Part shown: one piece after another, positions 7,850 to 16,414 of the stretch
Position numbering within the stretch: position 1 is the first letter of the stretch
Layout: each line of letters opens with the position of its first letter
Assembly (NCBI RefSeq): GCF_014196805.1
Contig: NZ_JACIEI010000001.1
Coordinates: forward strand, 372,001-436,000
DNA length: 64,000 nt
Source: Sulfitobacter undariae
GTDB lineage: Bacteria; Pseudomonadota; Alphaproteobacteria; Rhodobacterales; Rhodobacteraceae
Direction: 5' to 3'
The notes under the pieces: generated by a model
What the model was told of the DNA's origin: nothing
What the model saw: the letters and a program-made list of their open reading frames with translations, nothing else
Databases searched by the model: none
Position numbers and translations under genes: made by a program

Positions 7850-9450
7850 ACCCGCTGTTGAGTGTCCGCAACCTCACCGTGCGTTTTGGTGAAACAACTG
7901 CTGTTGATGACGTATCCTTTGATCTGCCACGCGGTGGTGCGCTGGGGATTGTCGGGGAGAGCGGGTCTGGCAAATCAGTGACCTGCCGTGCGTTGATGAA
8001 ACTGCTGCCATCAGTGGCCAAAATTGACGGAGCAATCACATTTGACGGCGATGATATCCTTGGCGCGTCCGAGGCCAAGCTGAACACCCTGCGCGGCAAA
8101 CGCATCGCGATGATATTCCAAAGCCCCGCCTCGCATTTGGACCCGTTGATGCGCATAGGGGATCAAGTGGCAGAAACCCTGCGTAAGCATACTGATCTAA
8201 AGGGCCGCGCCATTCAGGACGAAGTGCTGCGACTGCTGGATGTGGTGCGTATTCCTGACGTGCAACGCTGTGCACGGGCCTATCCGCATGAACTCTCTGG
8301 TGGGATGAAACAGCGCGCCATGATTGCGGGTGCGTTGGCGTGTAAACCCGATCTGTTGCTGGCGGATGAGCCGACAACGGCACTGGATGCCACCGTACAG
8401 AAAAGCGTTCTGGACTTACTGGCCGAGCTGCGGCGCACCCAAGGGCTGTCGATGATATTCGTCAGTCATGATCTGGGTGCTGTGGCGCGGGTTTGTGATG
8501 ATGTGCTGGTCATGCGTAAATCCAAGCTTGTTGAAACAGGCAAGATCAGAGACGTGATCGAAAACCCGCAGCATGAATATACACAAATGCTGATTGCCTC
8601 CCATCCGGATCGACTTAGGCTGCATAAACCGCAAGACGTGGCCCGCGCCGCGCCGTTGTTTGAGGTGAAAGGCGTCCAAATCAGGTATGGTGGCGGCAGT
8701 ATTCTGGACAGCTTGATGGGGCGTGAAGGCGGGTTTGTTGCTGTCAAAGGCGCAAGTTTTTCGGTTCAGCGCGGCGAGGCATTGGGCATTGTCGGTGAAA
8801 GCGGATCGGGCAAAACGACATTGGCGCGTTCGCTGGTGGGCTTGGTCAAAACCGCCAAAGGCGAAATCCTCTATGAGGGTAGCCCCGCAGAACCAACAGG
8901 CCGCAATCGGGCGGCTTATCTGCGTGACGTGCAACTGGTTTACCAACATCCTTATGAGGCGCTGTCGCCTCGTATCTGTATCCGTGATGCCATCGGTGAA
9001 CCGCTGCGGCGGCACAAGCTTTGTAGCCCGAAAGATATCCCTGCCAAAGTCGCCGATCTGATGCAGCAAGTCGATCTGGCTCCCGAGTTGGGCGACCGCC
9101 TGCCGGCGCAATTGTCAGGCGGGCAATGCCAACGCGTCGCAATTGCCCGCGCCCTTGCCATGGACCCGCGTGTTTTGATTGCGGATGAGGTGACATCGGC
9201 GCTGGACGTGACATTGCAAGCGCAGGTAATGGATTTGTTGATCCGTCTACAAAAGGAGCGCGGCCTAACCATGATTTTTATCAGTCACGATTTGGCGGTG
9301 ATCCGCAGGCTTTGCAATTCGGTGATCGTGATGCGGCAAGGTGAAATTGTTGAGGCGGGGCCAACGGCTGACGTCTTTGATAGTCCAACCCAAGATTACA
9401 CCCGCACGCTGATTGATGCGATCCCACGGTTGGATGCGGCGCCCGCATGA
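7846..9450 (+). CDS. Fused peptide ABC transporter ATPase (DppD-DppF type, two ABC domains)
   Basis: This 534-aa protein has two complete nucleotide-binding domains in tandem. Domain 1 has Walker A GESGSGKS (residues about 38-45), signature LSGGMKQR and Walker B LLLADEPTTALDATVQ. Domain 2 has GESGSGKTT (about 315), [15 protein letters not shown] and VLIADEVTSALDVTLQ. Domain 1 ends with the oligopeptide-type EYTQMLIASHP segment and domain 2 with DYTRTLIDAIP. One chain therefore supplies both ATPases of the importer. The domain-2 Walker B reads DEV rather than DEP, a frequent variant. It overlaps both neighbours by 4 nt. Confidence 0.93.
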   Translation: MNPLLSVRNLTVRFGETTAVDDVSFDLPRGGALGIVGESGSGKSVTCRALMKLLPSVAKIDGAITFDGDDILGASEAKLNTLRGKRIAMIFQSPASHLDPLMRIGDQVAETLRKHTDLKGRAIQDEVLRLLDVVRIPDVQRCARAYPHELSGGMKQRAMIAGALACKPDLLLADEPTTALDATVQKSVLDLLAELRRTQGLSMIFVSHDLGAVARVCDDVLVMRKSKLVETGKIRDVIENPQHEYTQMLIASHPDRLRLHKPQDVARAAPLFEVKGVQIRYGGGSILDSLMGREGGFVAVKGASFSVQRGEALGIVGESGSGKTTLARSLVGLVKTAKGEILYEGSPAEPTGRNRAAYLRDVQLVYQHPYEALSPRICIRDAIGEPLRRHKLCSPKDIPAKVADLMQQVDLAPELGDRLPAQLSGGQCQRVAIARALAMDPRVLIADEVTSALDVTLQAQVMDLLIRLQKERGLTMIFISHDLAVIRRLCNSVIVMRQGEIVEAGPTADVFDSPTQDYTRTLIDAIPRLDAAPA

Positions 9451-10376
9451 CCCAAGCAGGAAAACCAATCGAAGGCACCGTTTTGGAGCGGGTTGCACAG
9501 GCGCGGAACCTTTCCAAAAGTGAAAGCGCAGTGGCGATGTGGATTGAAGCAGAGCTGATGCAAGTGCCGTTTGATACGGCCGGGGAACTGGCCAAACACG
9601 CAAATGTTGGTGAAATGACGGTCACGCGATTTGTGAGGCAGTTGGGGTATAAGAATTTTAAAGAGTTCAAAGTCGCCATTAACTCGGACCTGAGAACCGC
9701 ACGTGAAAAAGACGATGATCTGCGCCAGTTGCGCATAGCGATCCCTGTCACAACCCAAGACGAATTGGCCCAGCAGCTGGAGTTAGAGCTCGCAGCGATT
9801 GTCGAGGTCTACCGCCTTGCGACAACCGATCAGTGGCACGCCGCCATTGATGTTGTGATGCAGGCGCGTCACATCAAAGTGTGCGGCTTTCAGGGCTCTA
9901 TGGGTTTGGCTATGGATTTTGCGACACGGCTAAAATACGCACGCTCCGGTGTGCGCTACACATCGGGGATCAGCGGGAACTGGTCAGAAATTTTTGCCGA
10001 TGACGTGGAGGATAGCTGCGTCATTCTTGTGGATACGGTGCCCTATGCTGCAGCCTCTGTGCGAATTGCGCAACTGTGTCTGGATCGTGGTATCCCCTTG
10101 ATCACCGTCACGGACCGTTATGACCCATGGCCCCGCCAATACACACCACATGCGCTATCGGTCAGCACCGTGACCAAGACGTTTTTGGATAGCACGGCAG
10201 GATTGTCGGCTTTGCTGAACCTCATATTGAATGGCGTTACCGCACGTTCAGGTGATGGTGCTGTGACCCGTGTGAAGGAAATGAGCACGCTTGGTCAACA
10301 TTTTGAAGCTTATACATTTGATCCGGGTACACAAAGCCGCCCGACGACACGCACCAAAAGGAAATCCCGTTCATGA
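9447..10376 (+). CDS. RpiR/MurR-family transcriptional regulator (HTH + SIS domain)
   Basis: This is a 309-aa regulator. The N-terminal part (about 1-80) is an RpiR-type helix-turn-helix with GELAKHANVGEMTVTRFVRQ followed by LGYKNFKEFKVAI. The C-terminal half (about 120-280) is a SIS domain with HIKVCGFQGSMGLAMDFATR and a later VDTVPYAAASVRIAQL strand-helix; SIS domains usually sense phosphosugars. It is the fifth gene of the peptide-importer operon and probably controls it; the palindrome at 4439-4456 is a plausible site. Association of this regulator class with peptide import and a DmpA peptidase suggests the sensed ligand may not be a sugar. It overlaps both neighbours by 4 nt. Confidence 0.88.
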   Translation: MTQAGKPIEGTVLERVAQARNLSKSESAVAMWIEAELMQVPFDTAGELAKHANVGEMTVTRFVRQLGYKNFKEFKVAINSDLRTAREKDDDLRQLRIAIPVTTQDELAQQLELELAAIVEVYRLATTDQWHAAIDVVMQARHIKVCGFQGSMGLAMDFATRLKYARSGVRYTSGISGNWSEIFADDVEDSCVILVDTVPYAAASVRIAQLCLDRGIPLITVTDRYDPWPRQYTPHALSVSTVTKTFLDSTAGLSALLNLILNGVTARSGDGAVTRVKEMSTLGQHFEAYTFDPGTQSRPTTRTKRKSRS

Positions 10377-11473
10377 CTGTCAAACCCCGCGCCCGTGACA
10401 TTGGTCTCACCTTCTCTGGAGTGACTGGTCCCCATAACGCGATCACTGATGTGCCCGGACTGACAGTGGGGTACAGCACGATCATCGAAGAAGCGGTTGA
10501 AGGTAGGCACAAAGGCCTGTGCACAGGGGTGACAGCGATCATCCCTCGTGGCGGATCGGGCAGCATCCAGCCTGTTTGGGCGGGCCTGAATTCGTTCAAC
10601 GGGAATGGAGAACTGACAGGCGGCCATTTGATCAACGATCTAGGCTGGTTCTTGGGGCCGGTTATGATCACCAATTCCCACGGCGTAGGGATGACCAGCC
10701 ATGCGACAGTCGGCTGGATGGTTGAGCGTTATCAAGAGATTTTCGAGAAGGATCACATGTGGTGCCTGCCCGTTGTGGGGGAAACATATGATGGATCACT
10801 AAACGATATCAATGCACGCGGGGTGCAGGAACATCACGTGCTTGAGGCGCTCAATTCTGCAGTTAGCGGGCCGATTGCCGAAGGCAATGTGGGCGGTGGC
10901 ACGGGGATGATCGCCTATGAATTCAAAGGCGGCACAGGGACTGCGTCGCGTAAGGTTACCGTGGCGGGTGTGGAATATACCCTTGGCGTTTTACTGCAGG
11001 CCAATCACGGCATCCGTAACTGGTTCGAAGTGTCGGGTGTACCCGTAGGCCAACACATGCGCGATGATCTGCTGTTTGAAAAAGAGCAGGGTTCTATCAT
11101 TGTAGTGATCGCCACTGATGCGCCATTGTTGCCGCATCAATTGAACCGTTTGGCGCGGCGCGGTTCCATTGGGATTGGCCGAAATGGCACCAAAGGCGGA
11201 CACAGCAGCGGTGATATCTTTATGGCGTTTAGCACCGCTAACGGTCAGGATAATCCGTGGCATACTCCAGACGTGATGACATTGAGCGCGTTAAGCGACA
11301 CCCATCTTGATCTGTTTTATGAGGCCGTTGTGCAGGCAACAGAAGAAGCCGTGCTGAATGCGATGATCGCCGCTGAAACCCGTACTGCCGTAAAACCCGC
11401 TGGTAAAACCGTGCGTGCGATTGATCATGCAAAACTGGTTGCGCTTGTACAGAACGGCACCAAGTCACTGTAA
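10373..11473 (+). CDS. P1 (S58) family peptidase, DmpA/BapA-like aminopeptidase
   Basis: This is a 366-aa Ntn-hydrolase-like peptidase. DmpA-family enzymes self-cleave before a serine that becomes the new N-terminal nucleophile. Here the likely site is Gly264-Ser265 in LARRGSIGIGRNGTKGGHSS. Upstream blocks are GPHNAITDVPGLTVGY and the GEGNVGGGTGM-like segment, seen as AEGNVGGGTGMIAYEFKGGT. Known relatives release N-terminal D-amino acids or beta-amino acids from amides and short peptides. No signal peptide is evident, so it should act in the cytoplasm on what the upstream transporter imports. Its 3' end runs 9 nt into the convergent LysR gene. Confidence 0.9.
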   Translation: MTVKPRARDIGLTFSGVTGPHNAITDVPGLTVGYSTIIEEAVEGRHKGLCTGVTAIIPRGGSGSIQPVWAGLNSFNGNGELTGGHLINDLGWFLGPVMITNSHGVGMTSHATVGWMVERYQEIFEKDHMWCLPVVGETYDGSLNDINARGVQEHHVLEALNSAVSGPIAEGNVGGGTGMIAYEFKGGTGTASRKVTVAGVEYTLGVLLQANHGIRNWFEVSGVPVGQHMRDDLLFEKEQGSIIVVIATDAPLLPHQLNRLARRGSIGIGRNGTKGGHSSGDIFMAFSTANGQDNPWHTPDVMTLSALSDTHLDLFYEAVVQATEEAVLNAMIAAETRTAVKPAGKTVRAIDHAKLVALVQNGTKSL

Positions 11474-12355
11474 CGATTGGGTGGTGCGTTCCAGCAGGTC
11501 TTTGAGGGCTGCGATACGGGCAAAGCTGGATCGTCGTTGGCGGGCGATCAGCCATAGGTCATGAAAACGTCTTTTGGGGAGTGGGACAATGGCAAGGTCT
11601 TGTTGCCGTGCAAAGGCATCGACGCCTGATTTCGGTAGAATAGTATAGCCCAACCCCTCTGCAACAGGGGCTGGGATTTGGCCTATCTGGTTGATAAATG
11701 TCCGCACTCTCAGGAAATCAGCGCCTTTGTAGGTGTCACCAAAATTCAGCGATAGCAGATCATCCGCATAGGAAAACCCGTCGGGATGCGCCACAAAACC
11801 AAGGGTGTTTAACCGATCGAGGCTTAGGTTCGTCGCGTCAAAGCGGGCTGGCAGCACAAGGCATAGCTCTTCGCGGGCCAATGGGGTGGCGTGTAGGCGG
11901 GGGTGGTCGGATTTCTCGGATATGATCCCCAGATCTAACGCGTCTTTCAGAACACCCGCAACAATGCTTGCCTGTGGTGCTGCCGTCAGATGGATGCATA
12001 GGTCAGGTGCGTGTTTCATATGTGCCAAAAGATGCGGATAGGTCCAAAGCGCCATACTGCCCGAACACCCGATACGGACATCCCCGACGTTTGGATCATC
12101 CACTTCGATGCTTTCGCGCAACGCGCGTTCTTGCGTGCGGCGTGCTTTGCCCACCTCCAGCACAGCACTGCCAGCGGATGTGAGGGTAAAGGATTTACCC
12201 TCTTGCAGGATCAGCGGCTTGCCCACCTGCGTCTCTAGCTTGCGCAGATGTTGGGACACGCCGGGTTGTGTCATGCCCAAACGGTCAGCCGTTTTGGTGA
12301 AATGGCCAATTTGGCAAAGTGTGGTGAAGGTTTCGAGCCACGTGGCGTTCAGCAT
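11465..12355 (-). CDS. LysR-family transcriptional regulator
   Basis: This is a 296-aa regulator. The N-terminal winged helix is typical (LETFTTLCQIGHFTKTADRL then MTQPGVSQHLRKLE), followed by the effector-binding fold with DVRIGCSGSMALW at the start of the second domain. It is divergent from the VOC protein gene, and the 99-bp gap between them holds an inverted repeat (12380-12395), the usual LysR arrangement. The likely target is therefore the VOC gene and its own promoter. The ATG at 12355 has no clear Shine-Dalgarno sequence. Confidence 0.92.
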   Translation of the reverse strand: MLNATWLETFTTLCQIGHFTKTADRLGMTQPGVSQHLRKLETQVGKPLILQEGKSFTLTSAGSAVLEVGKARRTQERALRESIEVDDPNVGDVRIGCSGSMALWTYPHLLAHMKHAPDLCIHLTAAPQASIVAGVLKDALDLGIISEKSDHPRLHATPLAREELCLVLPARFDATNLSLDRLNTLGFVAHPDGFSYADDLLSLNFGDTYKGADFLRVRTFINQIGQIPAPVAEGLGYTILPKSGVDAFARQQDLAIVPLPKRRFHDLWLIARQRRSSFARIAALKDLLERTTQSLQ

Positions 12356-12379
12356 GATTATATCATTTTGTTATTAAGT

Positions 12380-12395
12380 TTATCAGTAATGATAA
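12380..12395. promoter_or_regulatory. Candidate LysR operator
   Basis: TTATCA (12380-12385) and TGATAA (12390-12395) are inverted around GTAA in the divergent LysR/VOC promoter region. The AT-rich interrupted dyad fits the general T-N11-A style of LysR sites. This is an inference from symmetry and position. Confidence 0.4.
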
Positions 12396-12454
12396 TTTTT
12401 AATGGCGTCGCGGTCCAGCTATATCGGAAGCAGACCGTTACAAAGGAAAAACAG

Positions 12455-12952
12455 ATGACACCCACTCCACGCTCTTTCTCGCATATCGGCTTGTCCGTTC
12501 CTGATCTGGATAAGGCGATTGAATTTTACAGCGACATTCTTGGCTTTTATGTGATCATGGAAGCCACCAAGATCATTGAGGATGACAGTGACATCGGCCA
12601 GATGTGTACGGATGTTTTTGGTGCGGGGTGGGGCAGTTTGCGCATTGCGCACCTCGCCACTGCTGACCGCATCGGGTTCGAACTGTTTGAGTTTGAAGGT
12701 AATTCAGAGCCAGAGCAAAACCTCGATTTCCGCAAACACGGTACATTCCACTTTGCGATCCAAGACCCGAACCTGGAAGATTTACTGGCCAAAATCGTGG
12801 CGGCCGGGGGCAAGCAGCGCATGCCTGTTCGCACTTATTTCCCTGACGAAAAACCCTACCGCATGGTCTATGTCGAAGACCCTTTTGGCATCGTGTTTGA
12901 ACTGTATAGCCACAGTTATGAGTTGACCTATTCGGCAGGCGCTTACGCCTAA
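12455..12952 (+). CDS. VOC-family (glyoxalase/dioxygenase fold) protein
   Basis: This is a 165-aa protein from ATG 12455, chosen because AAAGGA precedes it at a good distance and the product starts with the standard SFSHIGLSVPDLDKAIEFYS block. It has two beta-alpha-beta-beta-beta modules: the first has metal-ligand candidates His in FSHIGLSV and Glu in IGFELFEF, the second has His in GTFHFAIQDP and Glu in GIVFELYSHSYE. Members include glyoxalase I, extradiol dioxygenases, epimerases and resistance proteins, so the reaction is not known. Its divergent LysR neighbour suggests it is induced by a small aromatic or keto compound. Confidence 0.85.
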   Translation: MTPTPRSFSHIGLSVPDLDKAIEFYSDILGFYVIMEATKIIEDDSDIGQMCTDVFGAGWGSLRIAHLATADRIGFELFEFEGNSEPEQNLDFRKHGTFHFAIQDPNLEDLLAKIVAAGGKQRMPVRTYFPDEKPYRMVYVEDPFGIVFELYSHSYELTYSAGAYA

Positions 12953-13092
12953 TGCACTGGTCCAGCGCATTCACTATGCGTCACGCAGCGTAGATTTCAT
13001 CGGCAACAGGCAGGGCGTCTATATTTGGCGCGTTGGAAACTGCCGATGATCTGACCGCCAGTTCTGGTTGACAAAGCTCCATGCATCTATAA

Positions 13093-13108
13093 ATCCAGAT
13101 ATATGGAT
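13093..13108. promoter_or_regulatory. Imperfect palindrome overlapping the arsR start codon
   Basis: ATCCA (13093-13097) and TGGAT (13104-13108) are inverted around GATATA and cover the ATG at 13103. TTGACA lies at 13068-13073 and TATAAA at 13088-13093 (spacing only 14), so the message may be almost leaderless. A dimeric ArsR sitting here would block its own transcription, but the site is only a symmetry-based guess. Confidence 0.35.
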
Positions 13109-13435
13109 AAAGAAAACGCTCTTGATGCCTTCGCGGCGCTTAGTCAGTCCACGCGCCTTGATGTGTTTCGCCTGCTGATCAAAGCGGGCGAGGCTGGTAT
13201 GCTGGCAGGGGCGGTTAGTGATGCGCTTGATGTCCGGCAAAATACCATGTCGGCGAACCTTGCGATTCTGGCGCGTGCAGGGCTGATCCGAAGCCAGCGT
13301 GAAGGGCGTAGCATTCGATATTTTGCAGATATGGGGGGCCTGCGTGGGCTTCTTTCCTTCTTGATGGAAGAGTGTTGCGGGGGAAACCCGCAGATGTGCC
13401 AACCCATTCTGGATGAGCTCTCTTGTGCATGTTGA
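13103..13435 (+). CDS. arsR: ArsR-family arsenic-responsive repressor
   Basis: This is a 110-aa winged-helix repressor. The core reads ALSQSTRLDVFRLLIKAG, then VRQNTMSANLAILARAGLI with the recognition helix and REGRSIRYFAD for the wing. The C-terminal tail carries a Cys pair (C91, C92) and C99, plus two more Cys at the end. This resembles the C-terminal As(III)/Sb(III) site of the Acidithiobacillus type rather than the ELCVCDL site of plasmid R773 ArsR. It lies 35 bp before an ACR3 efflux gene, so it almost certainly represses that gene until arsenite binds. Confidence 0.9.
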   Translation: MDKENALDAFAALSQSTRLDVFRLLIKAGEAGMLAGAVSDALDVRQNTMSANLAILARAGLIRSQREGRSIRYFADMGGLRGLLSFLMEECCGGNPQMCQPILDELSCAC

Positions 13436-13470
13436 TTTGCTCTCCCTTTACTCATTACTGAAAGCCTAAC

Positions 13471-14529
13471 ATGACCGATACATCACCACAGGCCGCCGCA
13501 GGGCTGGGCACTTTTGAACGCTGGCTCTCGGTCTGGGTGGCCCTTGCCATCGGCGCTGGGCTGCTGTTCGGCAACCTGTTTCCCGAAGCGTTTTTGTTTC
13601 TTGCGTCACTTGAGGTCGCATCCGTCAATTTACCGGTGGCAGTGCTGATTTGGGCGATGGTCTATCCGATGATGGTTGGCGTTGATTTTTCTACCTTGCG
13701 ACAAGTGGGGGATAAGCCGAAGGGATTGGTTATCACACTGGTCGTCAATTGGTTGATCAAACCTTTTACCATGGCCGCGCTGGGTGTGTTGTTCTTTGAA
13801 TATGTGTTTGCGGGACTGATCCCGCCCGACGATGCATCAGCCTATCTGGCGGGGGTGATCCTGTTGGGCGCGGCCCCCTGTACGGCGATGGTCTTCGTCT
13901 GGTCAAACCTGACGCGCGGCGATGCAACCTATACGCTGGTGCAGGTCAGCGTGAATGATGTGATCATGGTGTTCGCCTTTGCCCCGATTGTGGCGTTTTT
14001 GCTGGGGGTCACGGATATTGTGGTGCCGTGGGGCACGCTGATGATATCTGTTGGCTTGTATGTCTTGCTGCCGTTGCTGGCGGGCTATCTGACCCGCAAG
14101 GGTCTTGTAGCTAACGGGGGCGAAGCGGCGGTTGATGCCTTTAAATCGCGTGTGCAGCCGTTCTCGATCTTTGGTCTGTTGGTGACGGTTGTGCTGTTGT
14201 TTGGGTTTCAGGGCGAAGTGATCCTTGATCGCCCCTTGGTCATTGTACTGATTGCCATACCGCTGTTGATCCAGTCCTATGGTATTTTCTTTATCGCTTA
14301 TGGGGCGGCACGGGCGTGGGGTGTTCCGTTCAATGTCGCGGCCCCCTGCGCGATGATCGGCACCTCGAATTTCTTTGAGTTGGCAGTCGCCGTGGCGATC
14401 AGCCTGTTTGGCCTCGGCTCAGGCGCGGCGCTGGCGACGGTTGTGGGTGTGTTGGTCGAAGTGCCAGTGATGCTGTCGCTTGTCGCCTTTGCCAATCGGA
14501 CACAGCATTGGTTCCCACCTGCGAAGTAA
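13471..14529 (+). CDS. acr3: ACR3-family arsenite efflux transporter
   Basis: This is a 352-aa inner-membrane carrier with about ten hydrophobic segments. Family marks are [20 protein letters not shown], the essential Cys region [17 protein letters not shown] (about residue 135), [20 protein letters not shown], and the late [20 protein letters not shown]. It expels As(OH)3 driven by the proton gradient. It is preceded by arsR; no arsenate reductase (arsC) is adjacent, so arsenate resistance would need a reductase elsewhere. Confidence 0.93.
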   Translation: MTDTSPQAAAGLGTFERWLSVWVALAIGAGLLFGNLFPEAFLFLASLEVASVNLPVAVLIWAMVYPMMVGVDFSTLRQVGDKPKGLVITLVVNWLIKPFTMAALGVLFFEYVFAGLIPPDDASAYLAGVILLGAAPCTAMVFVWSNLTRGDATYTLVQVSVNDVIMVFAFAPIVAFLLGVTDIVVPWGTLMISVGLYVLLPLLAGYLTRKGLVANGGEAAVDAFKSRVQPFSIFGLLVTVVLLFGFQGEVILDRPLVIVLIAIPLLIQSYGIFFIAYGAARAWGVPFNVAAPCAMIGTSNFFELAVAVAISLFGLGSGAALATVVGVLVEVPVMLSLVAFANRTQHWFPPAK

Positions 14530-14561
14530 GCAGTGAGCGTCGCGGGCAGATCAAACATGGA

Positions 14562-15317
14562 TCATGCTGTTTTTGCCAACATCTTATAAAGCGCCGCGAC
14601 CGAGGCAGCGTTATCCGCAAAAGGTTGGCCTTGCTCGTCTAACAGGTTGTTCTCAAACCCCACACGCAGTGTCCCGCCGCGCCGTGCGGCTTGAGTGAGG
14701 CATTGATGTTCTTGTTGGCCGAAGGCGCAAACCATCCAAGACGCCGCGCTGTGCCACTGCTTCAGAAAGGGTGCCAGATCGCTGGGGCTGGATCTCTGGC
14801 CTTGCGTATAGCGGCCCAGCACAAAGATCACCTCACTTTGATCGGGCCGCACGATGCCTTGAGCCTGCCAATCGGCGAGCAGAGCAATGTCGTCTGTGTT
14901 GTAGATAATATGCTGCACTCTGGTGCAATTTTCAGCACACGCGCCATAGAGGTGATCGGCGAGTTCGGGAGAGCGGGCGATTTCACGTATAGAGACAGAG
15001 GCCCAGCGTGGCTTAACATCTTGCAAACACCTCATTTGCGTTGCGACGTCAAAAACCCCTGCGGCCTCTGTTGTGATCTGGACGGGCATGTCAGGTAGTG
15101 CAGAGGTCAGTGCGGCCAGCGTTTCCAGATAGCGGCCTGCATCCAGCGAATGCGCGCCCTGTTCGTCACGCACATGCAAGTGTAAAGCATCGGCGCCAGC
15201 ACTGTGACAGGCCGTTGCTGTCGCGACAATGTCGTCTATTGTGATAGGCAGGGCAGGGTGATCCGCTTTGCCGCGCCTTGCGCCGTTTGGGGCCACCATG
15301 ATGAAAGGTTTTTGCAC
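14562..15317 (-). CDS. BKACE-family (DUF849) beta-keto acid cleavage enzyme-like protein
   Basis: This is a 251-aa TIM-barrel-like protein. The opening IMVAPNGARRGKADHPALPI, the GADALHLHVRDEQGAHS block with His residues for the metal, VQITTEAAG and GTLRVGFENNLL near the C-terminus are hallmarks of the BKACE family, which condenses a beta-keto acid with acetyl-CoA. At 251 aa it is shorter than the usual 270-310. The start is GTG 15317 with AAGGG upstream. It is divergent from an EamA exporter. The substrate is unknown; characterised members act on 3-keto-5-aminohexanoate, dehydrocarnitine and similar compounds. Confidence 0.85.
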   Translation of the reverse strand: MQKPFIMVAPNGARRGKADHPALPITIDDIVATATACHSAGADALHLHVRDEQGAHSLDAGRYLETLAALTSALPDMPVQITTEAAGVFDVATQMRCLQDVKPRWASVSIREIARSPELADHLYGACAENCTRVQHIIYNTDDIALLADWQAQGIVRPDQSEVIFVLGRYTQGQRSSPSDLAPFLKQWHSAASWMVCAFGQQEHQCLTQAARRGGTLRVGFENNLLDEQGQPFADNAASVAALYKMLAKTA

Positions 15318-15466
15318 GTGATATTGCCCTTATGGCTGCAATGGGTCTGTCCTGCAATCTGGGTGAACGACCGGTACTGTCAATAGGCAGATACCTCATG
15401 TAACGATAACCTCTGGAATTGACAGGGTCGCGCGCGGTTCTGGCTTGTTGGGTGGAGTAAGGGACT

Positions 15467-15505
15467 ATGATCTACCAGAAACCTATGCGCAAAGCGGTGC
15501 GCTGA
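15467..15505 (+). CDS. Possible 12-codon leader ORF overlapping the EamA start
   Basis: ATG 15467 is preceded by GGTGGAG at ideal distance (GGAG at 15454-15457) and encodes MIYQKPMRKAVR before a TGA at 15503-15505. That TGA shares its last base with the ATG of the EamA gene (TGATG). The good Shine-Dalgarno site belongs to this short frame, not to the transporter. It may be a leader that couples translation, or chance. Confidence 0.3.
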   Translation: MIYQKPMRKAVR

Positions 15506-16398
15506 TGATGCCGCATAGTTTAGGTGTGGCTGGCGTGCTTTTTGCGGCATTGGTTTGGGGCACAACGGGTGTCGCCGCCACGTTCGCGCCCGATGTCAGC
15601 GCGGTTGCGATTGGCGCCGCAGCGATGGGGATTGGGGGGCTGTTGCAGTGTCTCTATGCCGCCCAAGGTATCCGCCGCAATATGGCCAAGCTGCGGATGC
15701 AGTGGCGCTATCTGCTGTTGGGTGGCATCGCAGTTGCGATTTACCCCTTGGCTTTTTACGGGGCGATGCGGCTTGCGGGCGTTACCATTGGCAATGTTGT
15801 GACCATTGGCTCCGCGCCGCTAATTGCCGCTGTAATTGAGTTGGCCTTTGATAAAGCGAAATTATCGACGCGCTGGATGATCGGTGCTGCAATCGGATTG
15901 GTCGGGATTGTGTTGATCAGCATGGCGAAAGGTCACGATCTGGGCGGCGGGGCGCAGGATACAGTCTTTCAGGGCGTCCTCTTGGGCCTGATCGGCGGGG
16001 CGACCTATGCGCTTTATTCGTGGACCGCGCGGCGTGTGATGTTGAGCGGCGTGCGGTCAGATATCGCCATGGGCGCGACATTTGGCATCGGCAGCTTGCT
16101 GCTGCTGCCTGTGCTGTTGGCCACTGGCGCACCCTTGCTGGCGTCATGGGGGAATGCTTTTGTCGGGCTTTATCTGGCGGTTATTCCGATGTTCTTGGGG
16201 TATCTTAGTTTTGGCTATGGTCTGGCGCGTGTATCGGCCAGCACGGCTACAACCACATCCCTGTTCGAGCCTGTCGTGGCTGCCTGCCTTGCCGTTCTGA
16301 TTGTCGCAGAGCGCCTGTCGGTTACAGGATGGATCGGTGTGGCGTTGGTTGTGACTTCGCTCTGTGTGATCACAGTGAAACGCAAGCCGCTGATATAG
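15505..16398 (+). CDS. EamA/DMT-family drug/metabolite exporter
   Basis: This is a 297-aa inner-membrane protein with ten predicted transmembrane segments in two EamA repeats: first half from GVLFAALVWGTTGVAATFAP, second half from GVLLGLIGGATYALYSWTARR. It ends with the typical YGLARVSASTATTTSLFEP and AVLIVAERLSVTGWIGVALV. The family exports amino acids, purines or other metabolites. ATG 15505 or 15508 is the likely start, but its own ribosome site is poor; the frame is open upstream to TTG 15445. It is divergent from the BKACE-like gene, with TTGACA at 15419-15424. Confidence 0.85.
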   Translation: MMPHSLGVAGVLFAALVWGTTGVAATFAPDVSAVAIGAAAMGIGGLLQCLYAAQGIRRNMAKLRMQWRYLLLGGIAVAIYPLAFYGAMRLAGVTIGNVVTIGSAPLIAAVIELAFDKAKLSTRWMIGAAIGLVGIVLISMAKGHDLGGGAQDTVFQGVLLGLIGGATYALYSWTARRVMLSGVRSDIAMGATFGIGSLLLLPVLLATGAPLLASWGNAFVGLYLAVIPMFLGYLSFGYGLARVSASTATTTSLFEPVVAACLAVLIVAERLSVTGWIGVALVVTSLCVITVKRKPLI

Positions 16399-16414
16399 GT
16401 GGTCTCAACGCTGC

